Below are positions 1 through 5,464 of a DNA stretch of 9,799 nucleotides, one piece after another (the stretch's first letter is position 1; the number at the start of each line of letters is the position of its first letter). Both the position numbers and the translations under genes were made by a program. This DNA comes from DATJZH01 sp035499215 (GTDB lineage Bacteria; Actinomycetota; Actinomycetes; Streptosporangiales; Streptosporangiaceae): assembly GCA_035499215.1 (NCBI GenBank), contig DATJZH010000308.1:1-9799 (forward strand), given 5' to 3'. The notes under the pieces were generated by a model that searched no databases, had not been told where the DNA came from, and saw nothing but the letters and a program-made list of their open reading frames with translations.

Positions 1-137
1 CGGACGGCTACGCTGCCGCCGCCGCTTTCGCGGCCCTCGCGCACAGCGTGGAGGCGGAGGCCGGGCGGGGACTTGACTGGCTCGCCGTGGCGGCCCTGCA
101 GGAATGGGACTTCCACCATCCGGAGAGCCCCATCTGA
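1..137 (+). CDS. 3' end of an unidentified protein (partial)
   Basis: An open frame enters from the left edge, with its first full codon at 3, and stops at TGA 135-137. The 44 visible residues begin DGYAAAAAFAALAHSVEAEA and end in FHHPESPI. Codons are strongly GC-ending, as in the real genes of the window, and the other two forward frames read as arginine/proline-rich noise. The segment looks like an alanine-rich amphipathic helix followed by a short polar tail. No motif identifies a family and I assign no function. It converges on the thiamine-binding gene, whose stop lies 55 nt downstream. Confidence 0.6.
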   Translation, partial: DGYAAAAAFAALAHSVEAEAGRGLDWLAVAALQEWDFHHPESPI

Positions 138-192
138 CCAGGCGGGCGCTGCCCGGATCACCGGCAGTGCTCACCGGCCAGAGCTGCGGCGG
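138..192. terminator. Short convergent spacer with weak hairpin
   Basis: This is the 55-nt junction between two convergent gene ends. CGGGC at 143-147 can pair with GCCCG at 151-155 around a 3-nt loop. There is no T-tract on either side, so intrinsic terminator activity is a guess. Confidence 0.2.
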
Positions 193-486
193 TCAGGGCT
201 CGAGGTAGCGCTCGACCGCCTCGACCTTCGACGTCAGCGCTCCGGTCACGCCGGGGCGGATGTCGGCCTTGAGCGTCAGGCCGACGCGCGGTGCCTTCGC
301 GGAGACGGCATCGACGGCGCGCTTCACGACCTCGATGACCTCATCCCAATCGCCCTCGATCGTGGTGAACATGGCGTCGGTTCGGTTAGGCAGACCGCTT
401 TCCCTGACGACCCGCACGGCGTCGGCGACGTACTCGCCGACTACCTCGCCGACCCCGAGCGGGGTTACTGAGAATGCGACAAGCAT
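193..486 (-). CDS. Thiamine-binding protein, MTH1187/YqgV family (DUF77-type)
   Basis: The protein has 97 residues, the usual size for this small ferredoxin-fold family. Members are cytosolic, form oligomers and have been reported to bind thiamine or its pyrimidine moiety; their physiological role is not settled. Visible family features are the N-terminal strand MLVAFSVTPLG, an ALSP-like opening, the stretch NRTDAMFTTIEGDWDEV (residues 34-50) typical of the family, a long helix with VVKRAVDAV, and the closing strand VGLTLKADIRPG (68-79). The start is ATG at 486, with GGGAGGA (493-499 on the complementary strand) 6 nt upstream. A longer frame continues upstream to 789, but it lacks family similarity and ignores this strong ribosome binding site. 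It is transcribed divergently from nudC. I see no TPP riboswitch signature upstream. The family call is firm; the ligand is inferred from the family. Confidence 0.85.
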   Translation of the reverse strand: MLVAFSVTPLGVGEVVGEYVADAVRVVRESGLPNRTDAMFTTIEGDWDEVIEVVKRAVDAVSAKAPRVGLTLKADIRPGVTGALTSKVEAVERYLEP

Positions 487-798
487 ATGGGTTCCTCCCG
501 AAAGCACAGATGCTACTCGGTCCAGCAAACGGTGGCCGGCAGTACCGCGGGAGCATCTCGGTAGAGTTCCGGTGAGGATCTTCGCTGAGCCAGCCCAGCG
601 GCCGGTGAGCGGCCCCGGCATCCAGCCAGGAAACCTGGGGATAAGGGAGTGCTCATGGACATGCCCGGACACATCGCCGAGGCGGATCCATGCGCCGGAC
701 GAGAAGGCTGACATGGCATTGCTGCTCAAAGGGGCGGAGACGGCAGCGTACCGGTGGGATGAGCTTGCGGCGGCCGCTACCGAGCTCATGGCCGCACG
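487..798. other. Divergent intergenic region (thiamine-binding gene / nudC)
   Basis: These 312 nt separate two divergently oriented genes and must hold the promoter of the minus-strand gene. I could not assign a convincing -35/-10 pair on either strand. A 7-bp inverted repeat is present, AGATGCT at 508-514 and AGCATCT at 552-558, with CTCGG following shortly after each arm on the plus strand. It is a possible operator or long-range RNA stem, with no further support. The right-hand end holds the candidate 29-codon ORF at 713..802. Confidence 0.5.
493..499 (-). promoter_or_regulatory. Ribosome binding site fixing the thiamine-binding protein start
   Basis: GGGAGGA on the minus strand lies 6 nt before ATG 486. 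It decides between this start and the longer in-frame opening that begins at 789. Confidence 0.8.
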
Positions 799-802
799 GT
801 GA
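713..802 (+). CDS. Possible 29-aa small ORF overlapping the nudC start
   Basis: An ATG at 713 is preceded by GAGAAGG (701-707) at 5 nt and opens 29 codons ending at TGA 800-802. The product would start MALLLKGAETAAYRWDELAA and end ELMAAR. The stop overlaps the nudC GTG start (799-801) in the 4-nt GTGA arrangement common for translational coupling. nudC itself has no Shine-Dalgarno sequence, so this ORF may deliver ribosomes to it. Third-position GC is about 75 percent by my count, lower than in the neighbouring genes, and I recognise no family. It could equally be chance, with nudC read from a leaderless or weakly initiated mRNA. Confidence 0.35.
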   Translation: MALLLKGAETAAYRWDELAAAATELMAAR

Positions 803-1725
803 CCGCGTCAGGGCGCCTGGCCGGTCTCGTGCTGGCCCGCGGGACGGTGGACAGGGCCACGCATCGCCGCGCAGACGAGCAGTGGCTGGCGGCCGCGTGG
901 GCTGACCCTGGCACCAGGGTGCTGGTAGCGGATGGCGGGAAGGCACTGGTCAGGACGGGTTCCGACAACAGCGCCGAGCTGGTGTTCCTGCCGCCTGAGC
1001 AGGCGCCTGACGGCATCCGGATACTGCTGGGAGTCGCGCCCGACCGTGTGGTCTATTTCGGAGTCGCAGGCCCGCTGCCGGATGCTCGGGCGGCCGATCC
1101 CGCGGTCCGCCAGGCCAGCCTGCGGGAGGCGGGCCCGCTGCTGTCTGACCGCGACGCCGGGCTGATGACCCATGCGGTGGCGGTCACGAACTGGCACGCG
1201 GTGTTCGCGCACTGTCCCCGCTGCGGCACCGTCACCGAGCCGGTGGAAGCGGGTCACGCCCGGCGCTGCCCGGCGGACGGCAGCGAGCATTTTCCCAGGG
1301 TCGACCCGGCGATGATCGTCCTGGTGACCGACCCCGACGACCGCTGCCTGCTCGCCAGGAACGTGCAGTGGCCGCAGCGGCGGGTCTCGATCCTGGCCGG
1401 ATTCGTGGAGGCCGGCGAATCGGCTGAGCAGGCCGTTGTGCGCGAGGTACGGGAGGAAACCGGGTTGTCAGTCGGCGAGGTTCACTATCTGGCCAGCCAG
1501 CCCTGGCCGATGCCGCAGAGCCTGATGCTCGGCTTCCGTGCCCGGGCCGCCGGCCGTCAGCAGGTTACCGTGGACGCCCGCGAGATCGCCGAGGCGCACT
1601 GGTTCAGCCAGGGCGAGCTGCGGGCCGCCATCGCCGCCGATCAGCTGCGGCTGCCGCCGCCGGTCTCGATCGCGCACCGGATCATCGAGTCCTGGTACGG
1701 GGACGAGCTGCCAGGAGCGTGGTAG
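799..1725 (+). CDS. nudC: NAD(+)/NADH diphosphatase, NudC-type Nudix hydrolase
   Basis: The product has 308 aa, the usual size for actinobacterial NudC. The family hydrolyses NAD(H) to NMN(H) and AMP, and E. coli NudC also removes NAD caps from RNA 5' ends. Domains in order are an N-terminal NUDIX-like domain (about 10-125, with TVDRATHRR at 16-24), a zinc-ribbon region (139-160), and a catalytic Nudix domain (about 168-300). The Nudix box runs from G201 through E207 to REVREETGL (215-223), with catalytic glutamates E219 and E220. The NudC signature SQPWPMPQS (233-241) follows it, with Met where Phe is usual, and separates this enzyme from other Nudix hydrolases. The zinc knuckle is unusual: C139, C142 and C157 are present but the fourth cysteine is D160. 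GTG 799 is the only initiation codon after the in-frame TGA at 760-762, and it comes before the conserved N-terminal sequence. No ribosome binding site precedes it. Confidence 0.93.
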   Translation: MTASGRLAGLVLARGTVDRATHRRADEQWLAAAWADPGTRVLVADGGKALVRTGSDNSAELVFLPPEQAPDGIRILLGVAPDRVVYFGVAGPLPDARAADPAVRQASLREAGPLLSDRDAGLMTHAVAVTNWHAVFAHCPRCGTVTEPVEAGHARRCPADGSEHFPRVDPAMIVLVTDPDDRCLLARNVQWPQRRVSILAGFVEAGESAEQAVVREVREETGLSVGEVHYLASQPWPMPQSLMLGFRARAAGRQQVTVDAREIAEAHWFSQGELRAAIAADQLRLPPPVSIAHRIIESWYGDELPGAW

Positions 1726-1812
1726 CGGCGCAGCCGTTCCACGGACCGGCTGCGACCACAGGACGCACCCGCGCCGAGACAGGCGAAAGGCGCTGGCCGC
1801 CGGTGCTCCGGT

Positions 1813-1887
1813 TGCCCGGCGGCCCTCGCACAAGGCTCGGTGCCCACCGGTCTGCCGCACACCGGCACGGGCAAGATCTTCAAGCGA
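1813..1887 (+). pseudogene. Possible remnant of an acyl-CoA synthetase C-terminus
   Basis: Read in the same frame as nudC but after its stop codon, this stretch gives CPAALAQGSVPT followed by LPHTGTGKIFKR (1852-1887). The second part closely matches the C-terminal lysine motif of AMP-forming acyl-CoA synthetases (LPxTxTGKIxKxxLR), which contains the adenylation-step lysine. The first part resembles the preceding helix and the VP turn, with the usual several intervening residues missing. Nothing else of the enzyme is present: the nudC stop lies about 90 nt upstream, and the expected LR continuation is lost, although a one-base shift would give GDLR. The likeness is visible in the sequence; decay of a lost gene is my inference, and a chance match in GC-rich DNA cannot be excluded. 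Confidence 0.35.
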
Positions 1888-1944
1888 CCCGGTAGGAGAT
1901 CTACGATGGTGGCTAGCACGGGCCGGCGCGCCGCTGGCCGCTGC

Positions 1945-1953
1945 AGAGGAGGA
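1945..1953 (+). promoter_or_regulatory. Strong ribosome binding site of the MaoC gene
   Basis: AGAGGAGGA lies 7 nt before ATG 1961. It settles the start against the longer open frame upstream, which runs back through the nudC coding region. Confidence 0.8.
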
Positions 1954-1960
1954 CACCGGC

Positions 1961-2419
1961 ATGACCATGATCGTGAACGGCCTGACCGAGCTTAAGGAGC
2001 AAGCGGGCGCGGACCTCGGGGCCAGTGGCTGGCTCGAGATCACCCAGGAGCGCATCGACCAGTTCGCCGACGCCACCAACGACCACCAGTGGATTCACGT
2101 GGATCCTGTCAAGGCCGCCGACGGGCCCTTCGGCCGCACCGTTGCGCACGGGTACCTGACCCTGTCCCTGGTCGTCCCGCTGTTCTTCGAGCTGCTCGAC
2201 GTCAAGGGCGTCAAGATGAGCATCAACTACGGCCTGAACAAGGTGCGCTTCCCGGCGCCCGTCCCGGCCGGCTCCAAGATCAGACTCGCCGCCGTGCTGG
2301 CCGAGGTCGAGGACGTCGCGCCCAACGGGGTCCAGATAGTGGCCGACCTCACCGTTGAGGTCGAGGGCAGCGGGAAGCCAGCCTGCATCGCGCAGGCCCT
2401 GTACCGCCACTACGCCTGA
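1961..2419 (+). CDS. MaoC-family single-hotdog enoyl-CoA hydratase, Rv0130 (HtdZ)-like
   Basis: The protein has 152 aa, one hotdog fold, and is presumably a cytosolic dimer that hydrates trans-2-enoyl-CoA to (R)-3-hydroxyacyl-CoA. The hydratase motif is FADATNDHQWIHVD (35-48), with the catalytic Asp/His pair expected at D41 and H46. It is followed by GPFGRTVAHGYLTLSL (55-70) and INYGLNKVRFPAPVPAGSKI (88-107). From memory this is close to Mycobacterium tuberculosis Rv0130, including the KPACIAQ ending. ATG 1961 is preceded by AGAGGAGGA (1945-1953) at 7 nt, an unusually strong site; a second in-frame ATG at 1967 is less well placed. The gene stands alone, 235 nt after nudC, and converges on mcd. 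It may act in beta-oxidation or storage-polymer metabolism; a direct link to the EMC cluster is not shown. Confidence 0.9.
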   Translation: MTMIVNGLTELKEQAGADLGASGWLEITQERIDQFADATNDHQWIHVDPVKAADGPFGRTVAHGYLTLSLVVPLFFELLDVKGVKMSINYGLNKVRFPAPVPAGSKIRLAAVLAEVEDVAPNGVQIVADLTVEVEGSGKPACIAQALYRHYA

Positions 2420-2424
2420 GCACA

Positions 2425-2474
2425 CCGGGAGCCGGGCAGCAGCGGGTGCCAGCCCGTTACTGCCCGGCTCCCGG
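2425..2474. terminator. 15-bp inverted repeat between convergent genes (bidirectional terminator candidate)
   Basis: CCGGGAGCCGGGCAG (2425-2439) is perfectly complementary to CTGCCCGGCTCCCGG (2460-2474) across a 20-nt loop. The loop can itself fold through CGGG (2443-2446) and CCCG (2453-2456). The hairpin lies 5 nt after the MaoC stop and about 50 nt after the mcd stop on the other strand, so it can serve both. A T-tract is lacking, as is common for terminators in high-GC actinomycetes. A second, weaker hairpin, CAGGCG (2502-2507) with CGCCTG (2520-2525), abuts the mcd stop. Confidence 0.7.
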
Positions 2475-2526
2475 CTCCCGGCGGCCGGATCGCGCCGACC
2501 TCAGGCGGGCAGCGGGCGGCGCCTGC

Positions 2527-3729
2527 TCACTCGGCGAGCCGGTACTCCTCCAGCAGCCGGCGTCCTATGATCATCTTCTGGATCTCCGCTGTACCCTCCC
2601 CGATCAGCAGCATCGGGACCTCCCGGTACAGGCGCTCGATCTCGTACTCCTTGGAGAAGCCGTAGCCGCCGTGGATGCGGAACGAGTCCTCCACGACTTC
2701 CTTGGCGTACTCGGAAGCGAGGTACTTGGCCATGCCGGCCTCGAGATCGTTGCGATGACCGGCGTCCTTCTGGCGGGCCGCCATCACCATCATCTGGTGG
2801 GCGGCCTCGACCTTGGTTGCCATCTCGGCCAGCTTGAACTGGATCGCCTGGTGCTCGACGATCGGCTTGCCGAAGGTGTGCCGGTGCTGCGCGTAGGCGA
2901 TGCCCAGCTCGAAGGCACGGATGGCGACTCCGCAGCCGCGGGCGGCGACGTTGACACGGCCGACCTCGACGCCGTCCATCATCTGGTAGAAGCCCTGGCC
3001 GGTGGTGCCGCCGAGCATCCGGTCGGCGGGGACGCGGACTTCGTGCAGGACCAGCTCGGTGGTGTCGACGCCCTTGTAGCCCATCTTCTCGATCTTCCCC
3101 GGCACTGTCAGGCCGGGCACCCTGGGATTGGCGCCGAAGCCCGGCTCCTTCTCAATCAGGAACGTGGTCATGTTCCGGTGCGGCGCGTCGTGGCCTTCGT
3201 CAGTCCGGCAGAGCACCGCCACCAGGTTGGAGGTGCCGCCGTTGGTCAGCCACATCTTCTGGCCGTTGATCACGTAGTCGTTACCGTCGCGCACCGCCTT
3301 GGTGCGGAGCGCCGAGACGTCCGAGCCCATGCCGGGCTCCGACATGGAGAAGGCGCCGCGCACCTCGCCGGCCGCCATCTGGGGCAGGAAGTAGTCCTTC
3401 TGCTCCTGAGTGCCGTGCTGGGCGATCATGTGGGCGACGATGAAGTGGGTATTGACAATGCCTGACACCGACATCCAGCCGCGGGCGATCTGCTCTACCA
3501 CCAGGGCGTAGGTGAGCAGCGACTCCCCGAGGCCGCCGTACTCCTCGGGGATGGTCAGCCCGAACAGGCCAAGCTGCTTCATCCCGTCGACGATCTGGGT
3601 CGGGTACTCATCCTGGTGCTCCAGCTCGGTGGCGACCGGCATGATCTCCTTGACGACGAAGTCCCGCACCGTGGCGAGGATGTCCCGCTGGATCTCCGTC
3701 AGGCCTTCAGTCTGTGCCAGGCGTTCCAT
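2527..3729 (-). CDS. mcd: (2S)-methylsuccinyl-CoA dehydrogenase (acyl-CoA dehydrogenase family)
   Basis: This is a flavoprotein of the acyl-CoA dehydrogenase family, 400 aa. In the EMC pathway it would oxidise (2S)-methylsuccinyl-CoA to mesaconyl-C1-CoA and pass electrons to an electron-transfer flavoprotein. Features are an N-terminal helical domain (about 10-120), the flavin-contacting FSMSEPGMGSD (127-137) and WLTNGG (160-165), the segment GRVNVAARG (257-265), RIHGGYGF (351-358) and IGEGTAEIQ (376-384). E378 is at the position of the catalytic base in short- and medium-chain members. The start is ATG 3729 with GGAG (3737-3740) 7 nt upstream. It is the last gene of the cluster, 34 nt after mch. 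The substrate comes from context, since the motifs alone show only an acyl-CoA dehydrogenase. It lacks the long N-terminal extension of the roughly 60-kDa Rhodobacter Mcd. Confidence 0.88.
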   Translation of the reverse strand: MERLAQTEGLTEIQRDILATVRDFVVKEIMPVATELEHQDEYPTQIVDGMKQLGLFGLTIPEEYGGLGESLLTYALVVEQIARGWMSVSGIVNTHFIVAHMIAQHGTQEQKDYFLPQMAAGEVRGAFSMSEPGMGSDVSALRTKAVRDGNDYVINGQKMWLTNGGTSNLVAVLCRTDEGHDAPHRNMTTFLIEKEPGFGANPRVPGLTVPGKIEKMGYKGVDTTELVLHEVRVPADRMLGGTTGQGFYQMMDGVEVGRVNVAARGCGVAIRAFELGIAYAQHRHTFGKPIVEHQAIQFKLAEMATKVEAAHQMMVMAARQKDAGHRNDLEAGMAKYLASEYAKEVVEDSFRIHGGYGFSKEYEIERLYREVPMLLIGEGTAEIQKMIIGRRLLEEYRLAE

Positions 3730-3763
3730 GGCGCGGCTCCGTTTCTGCTCGTCAGATACCAGC

Positions 3764-4267
3764 TCAGGTGGTCGGCTCGGGGCGGCCGGGCTGCTCGCCG
3801 CCGCGCTCCTTGATGTAGGTCTCGGTCGGCACCATCACCTTGCGGCGGAAAACGCACACCAGGGTGCCGTCCTGGTTGTAGCCGCGGGTCTCGACGTGGA
3901 CGATGCCCCGGTCGTCCTTCGACTTGGACGGCCACTTGCCGAGCACAGTCGTCTCGCCGTAGATGGTGTCGCCATGGAAGGTCGGCGCCACGTGCTTCAG
4001 CGACTCGACCTCCAGGTTGGCGATGGCCTTGCCGGAGACGTCCGGCACCGACATGCCCAGCAACAGCGAGTAGATGTAGTTGCCCACCACCACGTTCTTG
4101 CCGAAGTCGGTGGTCTGCTCCGCGTAGTTCGCGTCCAGGTGCAGCGGGTGGTGGTTCATGGTGATGAGGCAGAACAGGTGGTCGTCGTACTCGGTGACCG
4201 TCTTGCCTGGCCAGTGCTTGTAGACCGCCCCTACCCCGAATTCCTCGTAGGTCCGTCCGAACTGCAT
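3764..4267 (-). CDS. mch: Mesaconyl-CoA hydratase, short single-domain MaoC type
   Basis: The protein has 167 aa and one hotdog domain. In the pathway it would interconvert mesaconyl-C1-CoA and (2R,3S)-beta-methylmalyl-CoA. Visible are YDDHLFCLITMNHHPLHLD (27-45), NVVVGNYIYSLLLGMSVPDV (58-77), and FHGDTIYGETTVL (97-109). The active-site loop reads TMNHHPLH, with Asn38 where classical MaoC hydratases have the catalytic Asp of the GDxNPxH motif; H43 is retained. As I recall it, the whole pattern, including YNQDGTLVCVFRRKVMVPTE (130-149), is well conserved among actinomycete homologues in the same gene position. The Rhodobacter enzyme is about twice as long. The start is ATG 4267 with GAAGGA (4276-4281) 8 nt upstream; mcl ends 67 nt before it. 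The hotdog fold is firm, while the exact reaction rests on gene order. Confidence 0.85.
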   Translation of the reverse strand: MQFGRTYEEFGVGAVYKHWPGKTVTEYDDHLFCLITMNHHPLHLDANYAEQTTDFGKNVVVGNYIYSLLLGMSVPDVSGKAIANLEVESLKHVAPTFHGDTIYGETTVLGKWPSKSKDDRGIVHVETRGYNQDGTLVCVFRRKVMVPTETYIKERGGEQPGRPEPTT

Positions 4268-4334
4268 CGCCGATGTCCTTCGCTCTTGTCATGCTGGTGG
4301 GTTCTGGCAGGTGACCGCGCCCGACGCGCCCGGC

Positions 4335-5327
4335 TCACGCCTGCGGGGGCTCGAACTTCGAGGTGCGCTGCATCCCCGCCGCGCGGCCCTTGCCCGCGAT
4401 CACCAGCGCCATCTTGCGGGATGCCTCGTCGATCATCTCGTCACCGAGCATGGCCGACCCCTTGGCCCCGCCGGCCTCCGAGGTGCACCAGTCGTAGGCA
4501 TCCAGGATCAGCTCGGCGTGGTCATAGTCCTCCTGGGAGGGCGAGAAGATCTCGTTGGCGGCGACGATCTGGTCGGGGTGCAGCACCCACTTGCCGTCGA
4601 AACCGAGGGCGGCAGCCCGCATCGCGACCGCGCGGTAGCCCTCGGTGTGGCGGATCTGCAGGTACGGGCCGTCAATCGCCTGCAGATCGTACGTGCGGGC
4701 GGCCATCAGGATGCGCATCAGGATGTAGTGGTAGGCGTCCGCCGGGTAGCCGGGCGGCTGCTCGCCGACCACCAGCGACTTCATGTTGATCGAGGCCATG
4801 AAGTCGGCCGGGCCGAAGATGATGGTCTCGATCCGCGGCGAGGAGGCCGCGATCGCGTCGACATTCACCAGGCCCTTGGCGTTCTCGATCTGCGCCTCGA
4901 TGCCGATCCTGCCGACCTCGAAGCCCATCGTCGTCTCGATCTGGGTCAGCAGCATGTCCAGCGCCTTGACCTGCTGCGCGTCCTGCACCTTCGGCAGCAT
5001 GATGCAGTCCAGGTTGGGGCCCGCCCCCTCGACCACCGTGATCACGTCCCGGTAGGTCCAGTGGGTGGTCCAGTCGTTGACCCGGACGGCGCGGATCTTG
5101 CTGCCATAGTCGCCGCTGTTCAGCGCGTCGACGATGTTATGCCTGGCGCTCTCTTTGACCAGCGGCGCACAGGCATCTTCCAGGTCCAGGAACACCTGGT
5201 CCGCGGGCAGGTCCCTGGCCTTCTCCAGGAAGCGCGGGTTGCTGCCGGGGACGGCCAGGCAGGAACGGCGAGGACGCAGACGGTTGGCCGGAACAGCTTC
5301 GGCGGTGACAGCTCGGGCGGTGGTCAT
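4335..5327 (-). CDS. mcl: L-malyl-CoA/beta-methylmalyl-CoA lyase (CitE/HpcH family)
   Basis: The product has 330 aa, the normal size for the family (TIM barrel, Mg-dependent). It would cleave beta-methylmalyl-CoA to glyoxylate and propionyl-CoA, and may also condense or cleave malyl-CoA. Seen in order: RSCLAVPGSNPRFLEKA (21-37), FLDLEDA (46-52), the substrate-binding IRAVRVND (78-85), and IEAQIENAKG (143-152), with E148 a likely metal ligand. Further on are FGPADF (171-176), with D175 the second ligand, and GKWVLHPDQI (245-254). The start is ATG 5327; its ribosome binding site is poor (AAGGA at 5342-5346, 14 nt away). The first 15 or so residues are variable, so the true start could differ slightly. 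A 137-nt gap separates it from ecm. Some CitE-like paralogues act on citramalyl-CoA, but the position in this cluster favours Mcl. Confidence 0.9.
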   Translation of the reverse strand: MTTARAVTAEAVPANRLRPRRSCLAVPGSNPRFLEKARDLPADQVFLDLEDACAPLVKESARHNIVDALNSGDYGSKIRAVRVNDWTTHWTYRDVITVVEGAGPNLDCIMLPKVQDAQQVKALDMLLTQIETTMGFEVGRIGIEAQIENAKGLVNVDAIAASSPRIETIIFGPADFMASINMKSLVVGEQPPGYPADAYHYILMRILMAARTYDLQAIDGPYLQIRHTEGYRAVAMRAAALGFDGKWVLHPDQIVAANEIFSPSQEDYDHAELILDAYDWCTSEAGGAKGSAMLGDEMIDEASRKMALVIAGKGRAAGMQRTSKFEPPQA

Positions 5328-5464
5328 CTCGGGTTATGCCATCCTTAGCAGGTTGCGGTGGTGATCGGCGGTTCGCTGCACAGCATTCGGTAAAGCTCAG
5401 GATGCCCCTGATGGCGGCCGCAGCCAAGTACGGCCGCGGCACGGGCACCCAGCGAAAGCGGCCG
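5328..5464 (-). other. Long intra-cluster spacer between ecm and mcl
   Basis: At 137 nt this is much longer than the 13, 67 and 34 nt at the other junctions. The octamer GCGGCCGC occurs at 5414-5421 and 5458-5465, and the two copies can pair as an 8-bp stem right after, and partly within, the ecm stop codon (5465-5467). A third CGGCCG core lies between them at 5431. No credible gene fits here. The spacer could hold an attenuating or processing hairpin, or a secondary promoter for mcl-mch-mcd; neither is shown. Confidence 0.35.

Noticed and set aside
487..620. TPP riboswitch upstream of the thiamine-binding gene
   Set aside because: On the minus strand I found neither the CUGAGA nor the ACCUGA core elements of the thi-box.
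487..789. N-terminal extension of the thiamine-binding protein to 198 aa
   Set aside because: The family protein starts at MLVAFSVTPLG with a strong ribosome binding site just before it, and the extra residues look like translated intergenic DNA.
1906..1995. 29-codon ORF with a good ribosome binding site (AGGAGA at 1893-1898) overlapping the MaoC start
   Set aside because: Its second half is the MaoC coding sequence read out of frame, giving an Arg/His-rich tail. A leader role is possible but nothing supports it beyond one AGGAGA.
2446..3465. Long plus-strand open frame opposite mcd
   Set aside because: It is antisense to a well-supported acyl-CoA dehydrogenase. Its product is rich in His, Leu, Gly and Val with no domain, as expected from GC-rich codon bias on the other strand.
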